From NCBI RefSeq assembly GCF_001511835.1, contig NZ_LN997848.1:3748001-3812000 (forward strand): a stretch of DNA of 64,000 bases, written 5' to 3'. The notes below the pieces were generated by a model that was not told where the DNA came from, made no database searches, and saw only the letters and a list, made by a program, of their open reading frames with translations. The stretch is from Magnetospirillum sp. XM-1. Its GTDB lineage: Bacteria > Pseudomonadota > Alphaproteobacteria > Rhodospirillales > Magnetospirillaceae. The stretch's first letter is position 1. The number at the start of each line of letters is the position of its first letter. Both the position numbers and the translations under genes were made by a program. Shown here piece after piece: positions 28,953 to 38,354 of the stretch.

Positions 28953-31900
28953 CGGTAGCGGTCGGCGCCTCGGCGATGGATCTGAAATCTTATCTGCATG
29001 TCAGCGACAGCGATTCCAGCCAGACCGAGACCTGGACGCAAAGCAGCGGGCCCAGCCACGGCGCCTTGAACATATCTAGCGCCACCGCCTCATCGGGCAG
29101 CACCGACATCACGCCGGGCGGAACAATCACCTACACGCCGACAGCCGGATACACTGGCACGGACACGTTCAGCATTCAGGTCAGCGACGGCACCGCCACG
29201 GCCACCAAGACCTTCACCATCACCGTCAACGACGCGCCGACCATCACCGGGGCTGGCGCAGGGCAGACCGTCAACGACACCGCCACAGTGTCGCCGTTCG
29301 GTGGCGTTACCATCGCCGATACGGGAGCACCGGCCCAGACCGAGACGGTGACCGTCACCCTGGATGCGGCGGCCAAGGGCAGCTTCACCACCCTGAACGG
29401 TTTCAGCAATTCGGGTGGCGGCGCCTATACCTTCACCGGCACGGCAGCGGCGGCGACCACGGCGATTCGCGGCTTGGTCTTCACCCCCACCGCAAACCGG
29501 GTGGTGCCGGGCTCGACCGAGACCACCACCTTCACCGTAGCGGTCAATGACGGCATCACCACTACCAGCAACGCCACCACCACGGTGGTCTCCACCTCGA
29601 TCAACGACACGCCGACCAATATTGCCCTGTCGTCGTCCAGCGTGGCCGAGAACAGCGCCGCTGGCACGGTGGTCGGTACTCTGTCCACCACCGATGCCGA
29701 TACCAGCGACAGCACTACCTATTCGCTGGTGGGCGGGGCCACCACCAAGTTCCAGATCGTCGGCAGCCAGCTGCAGGTCAAGGCCGGAGCGGGTCTCGAT
29801 TACGAGACCGCGACCAGCCAGAGCGTGACGGTGCGAACCACCGATTCCCAGGGGGCTTTCTACGACAAGGCCTTCACCATCACCGTCACCAACGTCAACG
29901 AGGCGCCCACCGACATCGCCCTCTCGGCCGCTTCGGTGGCAGAAAACAGCGCCGCCGGAACAGTGGTGGGTAATCTGTCCAGCACCGACCAGGATGCGGG
30001 CAACACCTTCACCTATTCGCTGGTGGGCGGCGCCACGTCGAAGTTCCAGATCGTCGGCAATCAGTTACAGGTCAAGGCCGGGGCCAATCTGGACTACGAG
30101 TCCGCCACCAGCCAGAGCGTGACAGTGCGGACCACCGACCAGGGCGGCCTGACCTATGACAAGGCCTTCACCATCGCCATCACCAATGTCAACGATGCCG
30201 CCACCGTCACCATCAACGAGGGCGCGACGGTGGTCCAAGGCCAGTCGGTGACCATCTCCAACGCCAAGCTGTCCTCCTATGATGGTGAGCAGGCATCCAG
30301 CACCCTGAGCTATACCGTCATCACCAAGCCCACCGGTGGAACCCTTTACAAGAGTGGCGTGGCGCTGAACAACGGCGACACCTTCCTGCAATCGGATCTG
30401 GGGGCTGGTAACATCACCTACACCCATGGCGGTGGGGGCGGCGCCAGCGACAACTTCGTCTTCAAGGTGACCGACAACGCCGCTAACGATACCGCCAGCA
30501 CCACTTTCGCCATCACCGTGAACCGCCAGCCGGTGGTGGCCAACGCCATCGCCAATCAGTCGTGGTCGGGCTCCGGGGTGAAGACCTTCCAGTTCGCCAG
30601 CAACGTCTTCACCGACGCCGATGCCGATGCCATGACCTATTCGGCGAAGCAGCAGGATGGCTCCGCCCTGCCGTCCTGGCTGTCGTTCAACTCCGCCACC
30701 CGGACCTTTTCCGGCAATCCGCCTTCAGGCGTCGCCAGCATCGCCCTTCGGGTGACCGCCGATGACGGTCGCGGCGGCAGCGCCACCAACGACTTCACCA
30801 TCAGCATCGCCAATGCCAACGATACCGCCACCTTGGCCAACGCCATTCCCAACCAGACCTGGACCGGATCGGGGGCCAAGAGCTATCAGGTGCCGGCCAA
30901 CACCTTCTCGGCCGATCCCGACGGCGATGCGCTGAGCTATTCCGCAACGTTACAGGGCGGCGGAGCGCTGCCCTCCTGGCTGTCGTTTGATGCCGCCAGC
31001 CGCACCTTCAGCGGTAATCCGCCCTCAGGCGTCGGGTCCTACAATCTGACCGTCACCGCCAATGACGGCAATGGCGGCACGGTGGCCTCCACCTTCACCC
31101 TGACACTGACCACCGTCAACGACGCGCCGGTTCTGGCCAATCCGCTGGGGCCACAGACCATGAGCGGGCCGGGGGTGTTGAGCTATACGGTTCCGGCCAA
31201 CACCTTCACCGACGCCGATAATGACACGCTGACCTGGAGCGCCACCAAGGCCGACGGCAGCGCTTTGCCCTCCTGGCTGAGCTTCAATGCCGCCACCCGT
31301 GTCCTGTCGGGCAACGCCCCCAACAATCTTCCCCAGGTGGACGTCAAGATCAGCGTGTCGGATGGCAATGGCGGCAGTGCCTCTTCGTCCTTCCGCCTCA
31401 ACATCGACCAGAACACCAGCAATGACGCCCCGGTCCTCGCCAATGCCATCGCCAACACCACCTGGACCGGATCGGGGGCCAAGACCTATCAGATTCCCGG
31501 CAACACCTTCATCGATGCCGATGGCGACACCCTGGCCCTGTCCGCCACCCTGACTGGCGGCGGGGCGCTACCCTCCTGGCTGCATTTCAATCCCCAAACC
31601 TGGACATTCTCGGGCAATCCCCCCGCAACCGCCGACGGCCAGACCTATGCCATCACGGTCACCGCCAATGACAACGAGGGCGGCAGCATCACCGGCGCCT
31701 TCGGCCTGACCATCGCCAGCGCCAACGACGCTCCGGCCCTTACGGTCGGCATCGCCGATCAGGCCATGACGGGCTCCGGCAGCTGGTCCTATCAGGTTCC
31801 GGTCAACACCTTCACCGATGCCGACGGCGACACCATCACCTGGAGCGCCACCCAGTCCGACGGCAGCGCCTTGCCGTCCTGGTTGTCCTTCGACGCCAAT

Positions 31901-33937
31901 ACCCGCACCTTCTCCGGCAATCCGCCGTCCAGCGTCTCGACTGTGCTGCTGAAGGTGACGGGGGCCGATCCCTCGGCGGCGGCGGTGTCCAGCAGTTTCA
32001 CCCTTCGGGTCTCCAATTCCAACGACGCGCCGGTGGTGGCCAATGGGCTGACGGGGCAGACCATGTCGGGGCCGGGGTCGTGGACCTATCAGGTTCCGGC
32101 CAACACTTTCACTGATGCCGACAACGACACCCTGACCTATTCCGCCACGCAAGTGGATGGTTCGGCCCTGCCGTCCTGGCTGTCCTTCGACGCCAGCACC
32201 CGCACCTTTTCCGGAAATCCCCCCTGGGGGGCGCCCGGCGTGGCGCTGAAGGTCACCGCCGATGACGGCCATGGCGGCAGCGCCGCCTCGTCGTTCCAGC
32301 TCTCCATCGACCAGAACACCACCAATGACGCGCCTGTGGTCGCCAACGCCATTGCCGCCCAGACCAAGGACGGCTCGGGAACCTGGACCTATCAGGTTCC
32401 GGCCAACACCTTCTTCGACGCCGACGGCACCCCGGTGAGCCTGAGCGCATCCTTGAGCAGCGGTGCCGTCCTGCCGTCCTGGCTCAGCTTTAATGCCTCG
32501 ACCTGGACGTTTTCCGGCAATCCGCCGGCCTCGGTCAACGGCCAAACCTTCGCCATCCGGGTGACGGCCACCGATCCGCAGAACTCCACCGTGGCCAACA
32601 GCTTCAACCTGACGGTCACCAACGCCAACGATACCCCGACGGTGGCCAACGCCATCACCGATCAGAGCTGGAGCGGGGCGGGGAACAAGACCTTCCAGTT
32701 CAACGCCAACGTCTTCAACGACGCCGACGGCGATGCCATGACCTATACCGCCACTCAGGCGGATGGTACCGCCCTGCCGTCCTGGCTCAGCTTCACCGGC
32801 TCGACGCGGACCTTCTCCGGCAACCCGCCCTCCAGCTTGTCCTATATCGACCTCAAGGTAACGTCCTCGGACGGCAATGGCGGCGCCAGATCCACCACCT
32901 TCCGGGAATACATCTCCAACGCCAACGATCAGCCCACCGTCAGTTCACCGACGATCTCTGGAGCCTTGGGCAAGGGCGGCTCGGCGCCGATCCCCGGCGG
33001 CACCTTCAGCGATCCCGATGGTGACCCCCTGACCTACACCGCCAAAGGGCCCAACAACACGCCGTTGCCGTCCTGGGTGAGGTTCGATCCGACCACCAAA
33101 ACCTTTACAGGCACCCCGCCCCAGGGACAAAGCGGCTCCATTCCGGTGACGGTGACGGTGACCGACTCATCAGGGTCGACGGCATCGTCCACCATGACGC
33201 TCACCTATGACAATCCGTCTCCGCCACCACCACCTCCTCCTCCGCCACCTCCGCCGCCGGTCGTCGAGGCTCCCAAGCCGCCTCCTCCTCCGCCGTCCGA
33301 GGGACCGGCATTGATTACGTCGATCCGGGCGGCGGTATCGGATAATGGCGCCTTCGCCCAAGGGAGCCAGGGCGGCAATGCCGGTATCGCTGCTGGAACT
33401 CCCGTGACCAGCGGCGGCGGCTTCCAGGTGTCGTTGGGAGCGCCCTCGGTCAATGCCGTGCGGGACGGCTCGCTGTTCGTCGCCAAGGGTATTCCCACCG
33501 TCGAGGTGACCAACACCAACGTCATCAGCTTCGCCATTCCCAACGATGCCTTCGGCCATACCAATGCCGATGCCGGCGTCCAACTGGCTGCCAAGCTGAC
33601 CGATGGTCGGCCGTTGCCGGCTTGGGTGTTGTTCGACCCTGCCAAGGGCGCCTTCGTCGGCGAGGCCCCGCCCGGCTTCAAGGGAACCCTGTCGGTAACA
33701 GTGGTGGCCCGTGACAGTGCCGGGCACGAGGTGGCCACAACCTTCCGTATCCAGGTCGGCGGCGGCGCCGTCAAGGATGGCGGGGAGGCTCCGACCAAAC
33801 CGGCAGAGCAAGAACGCCCGGCACCGCAGGGACAGCGCAGTGGCGACATCCATCGTAGCGGCAAGCTTGCCTTCTCCCAGCAACTCAAGCAGGCCGGTCG
33901 CCACGCGGCCATGGCCCGTCTGGCGCGGTGGGCATGA
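27773..33937 (+). CDS. giant LEPR/DUF4347 surface protein, copy 3 (2054 aa)
   Basis: Longest of the three clients. Order: MGPIKRKRRK; MALEPRWMFDGAA at 16-28; DUF4347 about 64-220 with H122 (LSHG) and C167 (LLYGC); a unique beta-rich segment about 235-380; a VCBS-type domain about 385-490; a further Ig-like domain; two near-identical cadherin domains about 612-810 (each with SVAENSAAGTVVG); nine dystroglycan-type (CADG/He-PIG) domains about 920-1810; a polyproline linker about 1815-1845; the conserved C-terminal domain with NDAFGHTNADAGVQLAA; and the tail GKLAFSQQLKQA. Many DADGD turns suggest calcium binding. Its stop overlaps the next gene's ATG. A long calcium-stiffened surface fibre is the likely form (inference). 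Confidence 0.92.
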   Translation: MGPIKRKRRKMDLGLMALEPRWMFDGAAVADAAHAAPDPAAKALIPDAPAPVELKTADPAQNSGKKEVVFVDTSVADYKTLEAAVKPGIEIEEIDGGQSGLAQMAKWAETHSGYDSISILSHGNDGMVKVGADVLTESMLSDTTIQAELAQIGHALQAGGDLLLYGCDIAGDGDGKAFINDLAAATGADVAASTDVTGIHGNWSLEYQTGVIDRGAPLDDGALSGYGHDLTALYFDMGTGVTLVYAWNGTLWANINGSYSFYFNTNSTTQSYHVEFNGSFQYSAGPNTGQTVFLVGTQDFVSSPAPAYDGFANPSYPFKTTISGGGATMKVGNNPQTATTDFVPTYAGTFYISSVVGLDSTWNSINGSGSATGSRAINPNTAPSFVGGTSQSVTVAVGASAMDLKSYLHVSDSDSSQTETWTQSSGPSHGALNISSATASSGSTDITPGGTITYTPTAGYTGTDTFSIQVSDGTATATKTFTITVNDAPTITGAGAGQTVNDTATVSPFGGVTIADTGAPAQTETVTVTLDAAAKGSFTTLNGFSNSGGGAYTFTGTAAAATTAIRGLVFTPTANRVVPGSTETTTFTVAVNDGITTTSNATTTVVSTSINDTPTNIALSSSSVAENSAAGTVVGTLSTTDADTSDSTTYSLVGGATTKFQIVGSQLQVKAGAGLDYETATSQSVTVRTTDSQGAFYDKAFTITVTNVNEAPTDIALSAASVAENSAAGTVVGNLSSTDQDAGNTFTYSLVGGATSKFQIVGNQLQVKAGANLDYESATSQSVTVRTTDQGGLTYDKAFTIAITNVNDAATVTINEGATVVQGQSVTISNAKLSSYDGEQASSTLSYTVITKPTGGTLYKSGVALNNGDTFLQSDLGAGNITYTHGGGGGASDNFVFKVTDNAANDTASTTFAITVNRQPVVANAIANQSWSGSGVKTFQFASNVFTDADADAMTYSAKQQDGSALPSWLSFNSATRTFSGNPPSGVASIALRVTADDGRGGSATNDFTISIANANDTATLANAIPNQTWTGSGAKSYQVPANTFSADPDGDALSYSATLQGGGALPSWLSFDAASRTFSGNPPSGVGSYNLTVTANDGNGGTVASTFTLTLTTVNDAPVLANPLGPQTMSGPGVLSYTVPANTFTDADNDTLTWSATKADGSALPSWLSFNAATRVLSGNAPNNLPQVDVKISVSDGNGGSASSSFRLNIDQNTSNDAPVLANAIANTTWTGSGAKTYQIPGNTFIDADGDTLALSATLTGGGALPSWLHFNPQTWTFSGNPPATADGQTYAITVTANDNEGGSITGAFGLTIASANDAPALTVGIADQAMTGSGSWSYQVPVNTFTDADGDTITWSATQSDGSALPSWLSFDANTRTFSGNPPSSVSTVLLKVTGADPSAAAVSSSFTLRVSNSNDAPVVANGLTGQTMSGPGSWTYQVPANTFTDADNDTLTYSATQVDGSALPSWLSFDASTRTFSGNPPWGAPGVALKVTADDGHGGSAASSFQLSIDQNTTNDAPVVANAIAAQTKDGSGTWTYQVPANTFFDADGTPVSLSASLSSGAVLPSWLSFNASTWTFSGNPPASVNGQTFAIRVTATDPQNSTVANSFNLTVTNANDTPTVANAITDQSWSGAGNKTFQFNANVFNDADGDAMTYTATQADGTALPSWLSFTGSTRTFSGNPPSSLSYIDLKVTSSDGNGGARSTTFREYISNANDQPTVSSPTISGALGKGGSAPIPGGTFSDPDGDPLTYTAKGPNNTPLPSWVRFDPTTKTFTGTPPQGQSGSIPVTVTVTDSSGSTASSTMTLTYDNPSPPPPPPPPPPPPPVVEAPKPPPPPPSEGPALITSIRAAVSDNGAFAQGSQGGNAGIAAGTPVTSGGGFQVSLGAPSVNAVRDGSLFVAKGIPTVEVTNTNVISFAIPNDAFGHTNADAGVQLAAKLTDGRPLPAWVLFDPAKGAFVGEAPPGFKGTLSVTVVARDSAGHEVATTFRIQVGGGAVKDGGEAPTKPAEQERPAPQGQRSGDIHRSGKLAFSQQLKQAGRHAAMARLARWA
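30530..33205 (+). repeat. nine tandem CADG (dystroglycan-type cadherin-like) repeats of about 300 bp
   Basis: Nine units of about 95-105 codons, each with the pattern ANAI-x-x-Q-(T/S)-W, YQ(V/I)PANTF, DADGD, ALPSWLSF, TRTFSGNPP and DGNGG. Units differ enough at base level to be stable, but share strings such as CTGCCGTCCTGGCTG, which could support recombination. Confidence 0.9.
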
Positions 33938-34161
33938 CCATGCTGGGACTGCGCAAAGCCAATACCGTTCTGGAACCCGGCAACCGCTTCGAGAAGGTCG
34001 GGTTGTGGGGATCGGTCTGGACGGTCGAGGAGATCTTCCAGCCCCCCGGCCTGCCGCACCATGCCCGGTTGGTGGATATCAATACCGGTCGACGCATGAC
34101 GGTGGCGGAATCGGTTCTCCGCGATCCGGACTGTTTTGCCGCTTTAGGGATTACGCCGTGA
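33934..34161 (+). CDS. small protein of the export operon (75 aa)
   Basis: ATG 33934 overlaps the stop of the giant gene (ATGA), and its own TGA overlaps the ATG of the adaptor gene at 34161, so it is coupled on both sides. No signal peptide or membrane helix. The sequence has the form EPGNRFEKVG-LWGSVWTVEEI followed by HHARLVDINTGRRMTVAESVL, which looks like a small beta-barrel-like domain. I do not recognise the family. The coupling and conserved position suggest a real component; it is absent from the broken copy-1 operon, where the adaptor gene directly overlaps the giant gene. Confidence 0.8.
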   Translation: MTMLGLRKANTVLEPGNRFEKVGLWGSVWTVEEIFQPPGLPHHARLVDINTGRRMTVAESVLRDPDCFAALGITP

Positions 34162-34904
34162 TGATCACGTTGCCTTTTTCTCCGAATCGCCTGGGATGGG
34201 CGGTTCCGGCCCTGTGCCTGCTGTCCTGCGGGGTGGCAGCACAGGAGCCAGTGATCCCGGTCCAACTGGTGGCGGTGCAGTTCACGACCCTATCGGCGGA
34301 ACTGCCGGGCAAGATCGACCGCATCGCCGTCAAGGAAGGCGACCGCTTCAAGGAGGGCCAGCAACTGGTCGCCTTCGACTGCGTCATCCAGCGGGCGCAG
34401 TTGGACGAGGCCCAGGCGGTGCTGGGGGCGGCGGAGAAGTCCAAGTCGGTGCATAAGCGCCTGCTGGAACTGAACTCCGCCGGCACATTGGAGACCGAGA
34501 AGTCGGCGTCGGACGCCGCCGTGGCCCAGGCCAAGCTCAACTCGGCCCGCGCCGTCGCCACCAAATGCGGCATCGCCGCACCGTTCTCCGGCCGAGTGGT
34601 GGAGCAGAAGGCCAGAGCCCATCAATATGTCCAAGCTGGCCAGCCCATTCTCGATATCCTGGACGACTCGACCCTGGAAGCCGAATTCATCGTGCCGTCG
34701 GGCTGGGTGCGTAACCTCAAGCCCGGCCTGGTGGTCCAGGTGGCAGTGGACGAGGTCAAGAAGGTCTATCCCGCCAAGATCGCCCGCATCGGCGCCAAGG
34801 TCGACGCGGTCAGCCATTCGGTCAAGGTGGTGGCGGAAGTGCGGGGCGACTATCCCGAGTTGATCGCCGGCATGACCGGCAGAGTGCAGATGCCGGCACC
34901 ATGA
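34161..34904 (+). CDS. HlyD/RND-type periplasmic adaptor (247 aa)
   Basis: Signal peptide (hydrophobic core with ALCLLSCGVAAQ; a cysteine lies in the core but no convincing lipobox). Lipoyl half-motifs EGDRFKEGQQLVAFDC at about 55-70 and IAAPFSGRVVEQKA at about 137-150 flank a helical hairpin; beta-barrel region EFIVPSGWVRNLKPG follows. Clearly paralogous to the adaptor at 8560-9291. Coupled at both ends (TGATG with the small gene; ATGA with the next adaptor). Expected to bridge inner-membrane components and the TolC-like channel. Confidence 0.92.
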   Translation: MITLPFSPNRLGWAVPALCLLSCGVAAQEPVIPVQLVAVQFTTLSAELPGKIDRIAVKEGDRFKEGQQLVAFDCVIQRAQLDEAQAVLGAAEKSKSVHKRLLELNSAGTLETEKSASDAAVAQAKLNSARAVATKCGIAAPFSGRVVEQKARAHQYVQAGQPILDILDDSTLEAEFIVPSGWVRNLKPGLVVQVAVDEVKKVYPAKIARIGAKVDAVSHSVKVVAEVRGDYPELIAGMTGRVQMPAP

Positions 34905-36211
34905 GCGACAACCCGCTCATCACTCTGCTGGGCCTGGAGGAACACGCCCGTCGGGCGGCCAATTCCACCGAGCTGGGCTTCGTCGTGGTCAATGACAGCC
35001 GGGCCTTGGCGGTCTATCGCCAAGCGGCGCTGTTCATGGACGGTGAGGGCTTGAAGGCGGTGTCCGGCGTCGCCGGGATCGAGAGCGGAGCACCCTTCAC
35101 CCTTTGGCTGGAGTGGGTGTTTAAGCGTCTAGCCTCCGATGACGTGCGCCAAGCCGGTCCCGCTGATCTGGAGGGAGCCGATGCCGAGCAATGGTCGGAA
35201 TGGCTGCCGCCCCATGCCCTCTTGCTGCCGCTGAAGGACCGGGACGGCAAACGGCTTGGTACTCTGTTGCTGGCCCGCGACGAGGAATGGGGCGATCAGG
35301 ACATCGCCCTGCTGACCCGCGCCTCGGATTTCTACGGCCATGCCTGGGCAGTGCTGCACCGGCCATCCCCGATCGCTCATTGGCGGGCTAGGCTGATCGC
35401 CATCCCGAAATGGCGTCTCAAGCTGGCGGTAGGAATCGTCCTGGCCCTGCTGTTTCCGGTACGCCTGTCGGTGCTGGCTCCGGCCGAGGTGGTGGCCCAC
35501 GACCCGGCGGTGATCCGCTCGCCTATAGAGGGCGTCATCGAAAAGGTGCATGTCCGGCCCAACCAGCAAGTGGCCGAGGGCGATGTGCTGTTCGAGTTGG
35601 ACCGCACCACGCTCACCGGCAAGCTGGAGGTGGCCAAGAAGGCGCTGTCCACCGCCCAGGCCGAGCTGGATCAGGCGACCCAGCAGGCATTCTTCGATTC
35701 CAAGGCCAAGGGGCAGCTTGCCATCATCCGCGCCCGTATTGAGGAGCGGAGCGCCGAGGCGGCGCAACTCGAAGATCTGATGAATCGCTCCCAGGTCAAG
35801 GCGTCCCGCGGGGGCGTGGCGGTGCTGGATGATCCCGCCGAATGGCAGGGCCGCCCGGTCAATGTGGGCGAGAAGGTGCTGGCGGTGGCCGCGCCCAACG
35901 ACGTGGAGGTGGAGGCTTGGCTGGCGCCCGCCGATGTCATCGCGCTGGAGAAGGGCGATCCGGTCAGCCTGTTCCTCAACGCCGATCCGCTATCGACTGT
36001 GTCGGCCAAGCTGCTCTATGTCACCTATGAAGCCATCCCCCAGCCCGACGGCACGCTGGGCCATCGGGTGCGGGCTGAATTGGCCAAGGGCGAGGCTGGT
36101 CCCCGGCTGGGATTGAAGGGCACCGCCCGGCTCGACGGTCACCGGGTGGCGCTGATCTATTGGCTGGCGCGACGGCCCTTGGCGGTCATACGCACTGTCA
36201 TGGGCCTGTAG
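34901..36211 (+). CDS. membrane-anchored adaptor with N-terminal GAF-like cytoplasmic domain (436 aa)
   Basis: Unusual fusion. The first ~165 residues are a soluble domain that looks GAF-like (AVYRQAALFMDGEG, HALLLPLKDRDGKRLGTLLLARD), predicted cytoplasmic. A single membrane helix (LKLAVGIVLALLFPVRLSVL, about 170-190) follows, then a HlyD-type adaptor: lipoyl halves (RSPIEGVIEKVHVRPNQQV and KASRGGVAVLDDP) around a coiled coil, and a barrel domain (EVEAWLAPADVIALEKG). It could link a cytoplasmic signal to the export channel (inference). Overlaps the preceding adaptor by 4 bases; followed after 2 bases by the M50 fusion. The truncated version at 8249-8563 keeps only the cytoplasmic domain. Confidence 0.88.
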   Translation: MSDNPLITLLGLEEHARRAANSTELGFVVVNDSRALAVYRQAALFMDGEGLKAVSGVAGIESGAPFTLWLEWVFKRLASDDVRQAGPADLEGADAEQWSEWLPPHALLLPLKDRDGKRLGTLLLARDEEWGDQDIALLTRASDFYGHAWAVLHRPSPIAHWRARLIAIPKWRLKLAVGIVLALLFPVRLSVLAPAEVVAHDPAVIRSPIEGVIEKVHVRPNQQVAEGDVLFELDRTTLTGKLEVAKKALSTAQAELDQATQQAFFDSKAKGQLAIIRARIEERSAEAAQLEDLMNRSQVKASRGGVAVLDDPAEWQGRPVNVGEKVLAVAAPNDVEVEAWLAPADVIALEKGDPVSLFLNADPLSTVSAKLLYVTYEAIPQPDGTLGHRVRAELAKGEAGPRLGLKGTARLDGHRVALIYWLARRPLAVIRTVMGL

Positions 36212-36213
36212 CC

Positions 36214-38319
36214 ATGGACGCCGCCGCCACGATGCTGCCGGCCCTGCGAGACGAGCTGTCGCTGCATCCCGGCCCGGCCAGCCTGGACGGATCGCCGACC
36301 TGGACCATCCGCGATCCGGTGCGCAATCGCTATTTCCGCATCGGCTGGGCCGCCTTCGAGGCGCTGAGCCGCTGGGGCGGCACCGCCGGCGAGGTGGCCG
36401 AATCGGTGCGGACCGAGACCACCATCGACATGAGCGAGGACGAGGTGGTGGATGTCGCCAAATTCCTGTTCGGCAACCAGCTGACCCAGGTGGGCAGCCA
36501 CGCCGACACACTGCGGCTGTCCGAGCAGGCGGCGGCGGAACAGCATTCGGTGTTCAACTGGCTGCTGCACCATTACCTGTTCTTCCGCATTCCGCTGGTG
36601 CGGCCCGACCGGTTTCTGGGAATGATGCTGCCGCTGGTGGCGTGGCTGGGCAGTGTCTGGTTCCGCTGGACCACCATGGGAGCCTTGCTGCTCGGCCTGA
36701 TGCTGGTGGTGCGGCAATGGGATGTCTTCACCACCACCCTGGTCGATACACTCAGCATCAGCGGCATGATCAGCTACGGCATCGCCTTGTCATTTGTGAA
36801 GGTGATCCACGAACTGGCACATGGCCTTACTGCCAAGCGGTTCGGGTGCCGGGTGCCGACAATGGGCCTCGCCTTTTTGGTGATGTGGCCGGTGCTCTAT
36901 ACCGACGTCAACGAGACCTGGACCCTTGCGTCGCGGCGTCAGCGCCTGCTTGTCGGTTCGGCCGGCATACTGGCCGAGCTGGCGGTGGCGGCCTGGGCCA
37001 CCCTACTCTGGGCCTTCCTGCCCGATGGTGGCATGCGCCAAGCGGTGTTTGTGCTGGCCGCCTTCACTTGGGTGTCGTCCCTGGCGATCAATCTCAGTCC
37101 GTTCATGCGCTTCGATGGCTACTTCCTGGCCATGGACGCCCTGGAATTGCCCAACCTGCATCCGCGTTCCTTCGCCATGGCCAAGTGGTGGTTGAGGGAA
37201 GCGCTGTTCGATCTGGGCGAGCCACCGCCGGAAGCTATGAACCCAGGCCGCCTGCGGGCCATGGTTGTCTTTGCGATGGCGGTTTGGATCTATCGCCTCG
37301 TGCTGTTCCTCGGCATCGCCGCTTTGGTCTATCACTTCTTCATCAAGGCGGTGGGCGTGCTGCTGTTCGCTGTCGAGATCGGCTGGTTCGTGTTCCTGCC
37401 CATCTGGAACGAGGTCAAGGAATGGGCCAAGCGCCGCGACGGCATTTTCAAGAACTCCCGATGGAAGCGACCGTTACTGGGAATCGGCCTCGCCTTGGTG
37501 GTGGCGATCATTCCCTGGCGCACCCGCATCGAGGCTCCGGCCTCGGTCGCCGCCGAGATCAACGCGCCGCTGTTCCTGCCCGCGCCGGCCCGATTGGAAA
37601 CGGTGCTGGTCGAGCGCGGCCAGCATGTGGCGGCGGGGACCAAGCTGCTGGTCTTCGTCGCCCCCGATATCGACGCCAGACGCGCCATCACCGCCGCAAG
37701 GCTGGCGGGCAAATCCGCCGAGCTGGAGGCGGTCAAGCTCGATCCCTTCGGCCGCGAACGCCTGTCGGCCCTGACCGAGGAGTTGTCGCGGCTCGGCTCC
37801 GAGAAGGCGGCCCTGGACGCCGAAGCCGAGCGCCTGACCATTACCGCGCCCCATGCCGGACTCTTCCTCGACCCGCTGCCCGATCTCAAGCCCGGCGCCT
37901 GGCTGTCGCCCAAGCAGCAGTTGGGCCTGATTCGCGCCGACGGTCCGACCATCGCCATCGCCTATGTGGCCGAGGATGATCTGGACCGAATCAAGCCGGG
38001 CAACGAGGCCCGTTTCATTCCCCACGGCCTAGACCATGCCGGCATGACCGGCACGGTGCTGACCATCGACCGCAATCCGGTCAAGGTCCTGACCGATCCG
38101 GCCCTGGCCTCGCTCCATGGCGGCGATATTCCGGTACGAGCGACAGGCCAGACCCTGGTACCCCAGGGCGGCTTCTTCCGCGTCACGATCCGCCTCGACG
38201 GTACAGCGCCCGATATGAAGCTGATCGGTCATGTCCGGATCAGCGGCCAGGGCCAAAGCTTGATTGGCCGCGCCGGCCGCTCGGCCCTGGTGGTGCTGGT
38301 CCGGGAATGGGGGGCGTAA
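36214..38319 (+). CDS. M50 site-2-type metalloprotease fused to HlyD-like adaptor (701 aa)
   Basis: ATG 36214 lies just after the previous stop. The N-terminal ~85 residues resemble a PqqD-like winged-helix domain (RDPVRNRYFRIGWAAFEALSRW). Residues about 125-440 form a multi-pass membrane domain with the zinc-protease motif HELAH at 199-203 and the second M50 motif FDGYF at 300-304 (D301 the probable third ligand). A further helix (LGIGLALVVAIIPW) leads to a periplasmic lipoyl/adaptor part (INAPLFLPAPARLETVLVERGQHV, then coiled coil, ITAPHAGLFLDPLPDLKPGAWL). Site-2 proteases cut substrates within or near the membrane; here the substrate could be the giant proteins or a component of the machine (inference). 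No counterpart remains in the copy-1 operon. Confidence 0.9.
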   Translation: MDAAATMLPALRDELSLHPGPASLDGSPTWTIRDPVRNRYFRIGWAAFEALSRWGGTAGEVAESVRTETTIDMSEDEVVDVAKFLFGNQLTQVGSHADTLRLSEQAAAEQHSVFNWLLHHYLFFRIPLVRPDRFLGMMLPLVAWLGSVWFRWTTMGALLLGLMLVVRQWDVFTTTLVDTLSISGMISYGIALSFVKVIHELAHGLTAKRFGCRVPTMGLAFLVMWPVLYTDVNETWTLASRRQRLLVGSAGILAELAVAAWATLLWAFLPDGGMRQAVFVLAAFTWVSSLAINLSPFMRFDGYFLAMDALELPNLHPRSFAMAKWWLREALFDLGEPPPEAMNPGRLRAMVVFAMAVWIYRLVLFLGIAALVYHFFIKAVGVLLFAVEIGWFVFLPIWNEVKEWAKRRDGIFKNSRWKRPLLGIGLALVVAIIPWRTRIEAPASVAAEINAPLFLPAPARLETVLVERGQHVAAGTKLLVFVAPDIDARRAITAARLAGKSAELEAVKLDPFGRERLSALTEELSRLGSEKAALDAEAERLTITAPHAGLFLDPLPDLKPGAWLSPKQQLGLIRADGPTIAIAYVAEDDLDRIKPGNEARFIPHGLDHAGMTGTVLTIDRNPVKVLTDPALASLHGGDIPVRATGQTLVPQGGFFRVTIRLDGTAPDMKLIGHVRISGQGQSLIGRAGRSALVVLVREWGA

Positions 38320-38354
38320 GCTGTCAAGATGACCAACTCAGATCTGGGAGACCA

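Noticed and set aside
27773..33937. RTX-type secretion signals (GGxGxDxUx nonapeptides) in the giant proteins.
   Set aside because: None found; DADGD turns belong to cadherin-like and CADG domains. The Gly-rich stalk of copy 1 lacks the aspartates.
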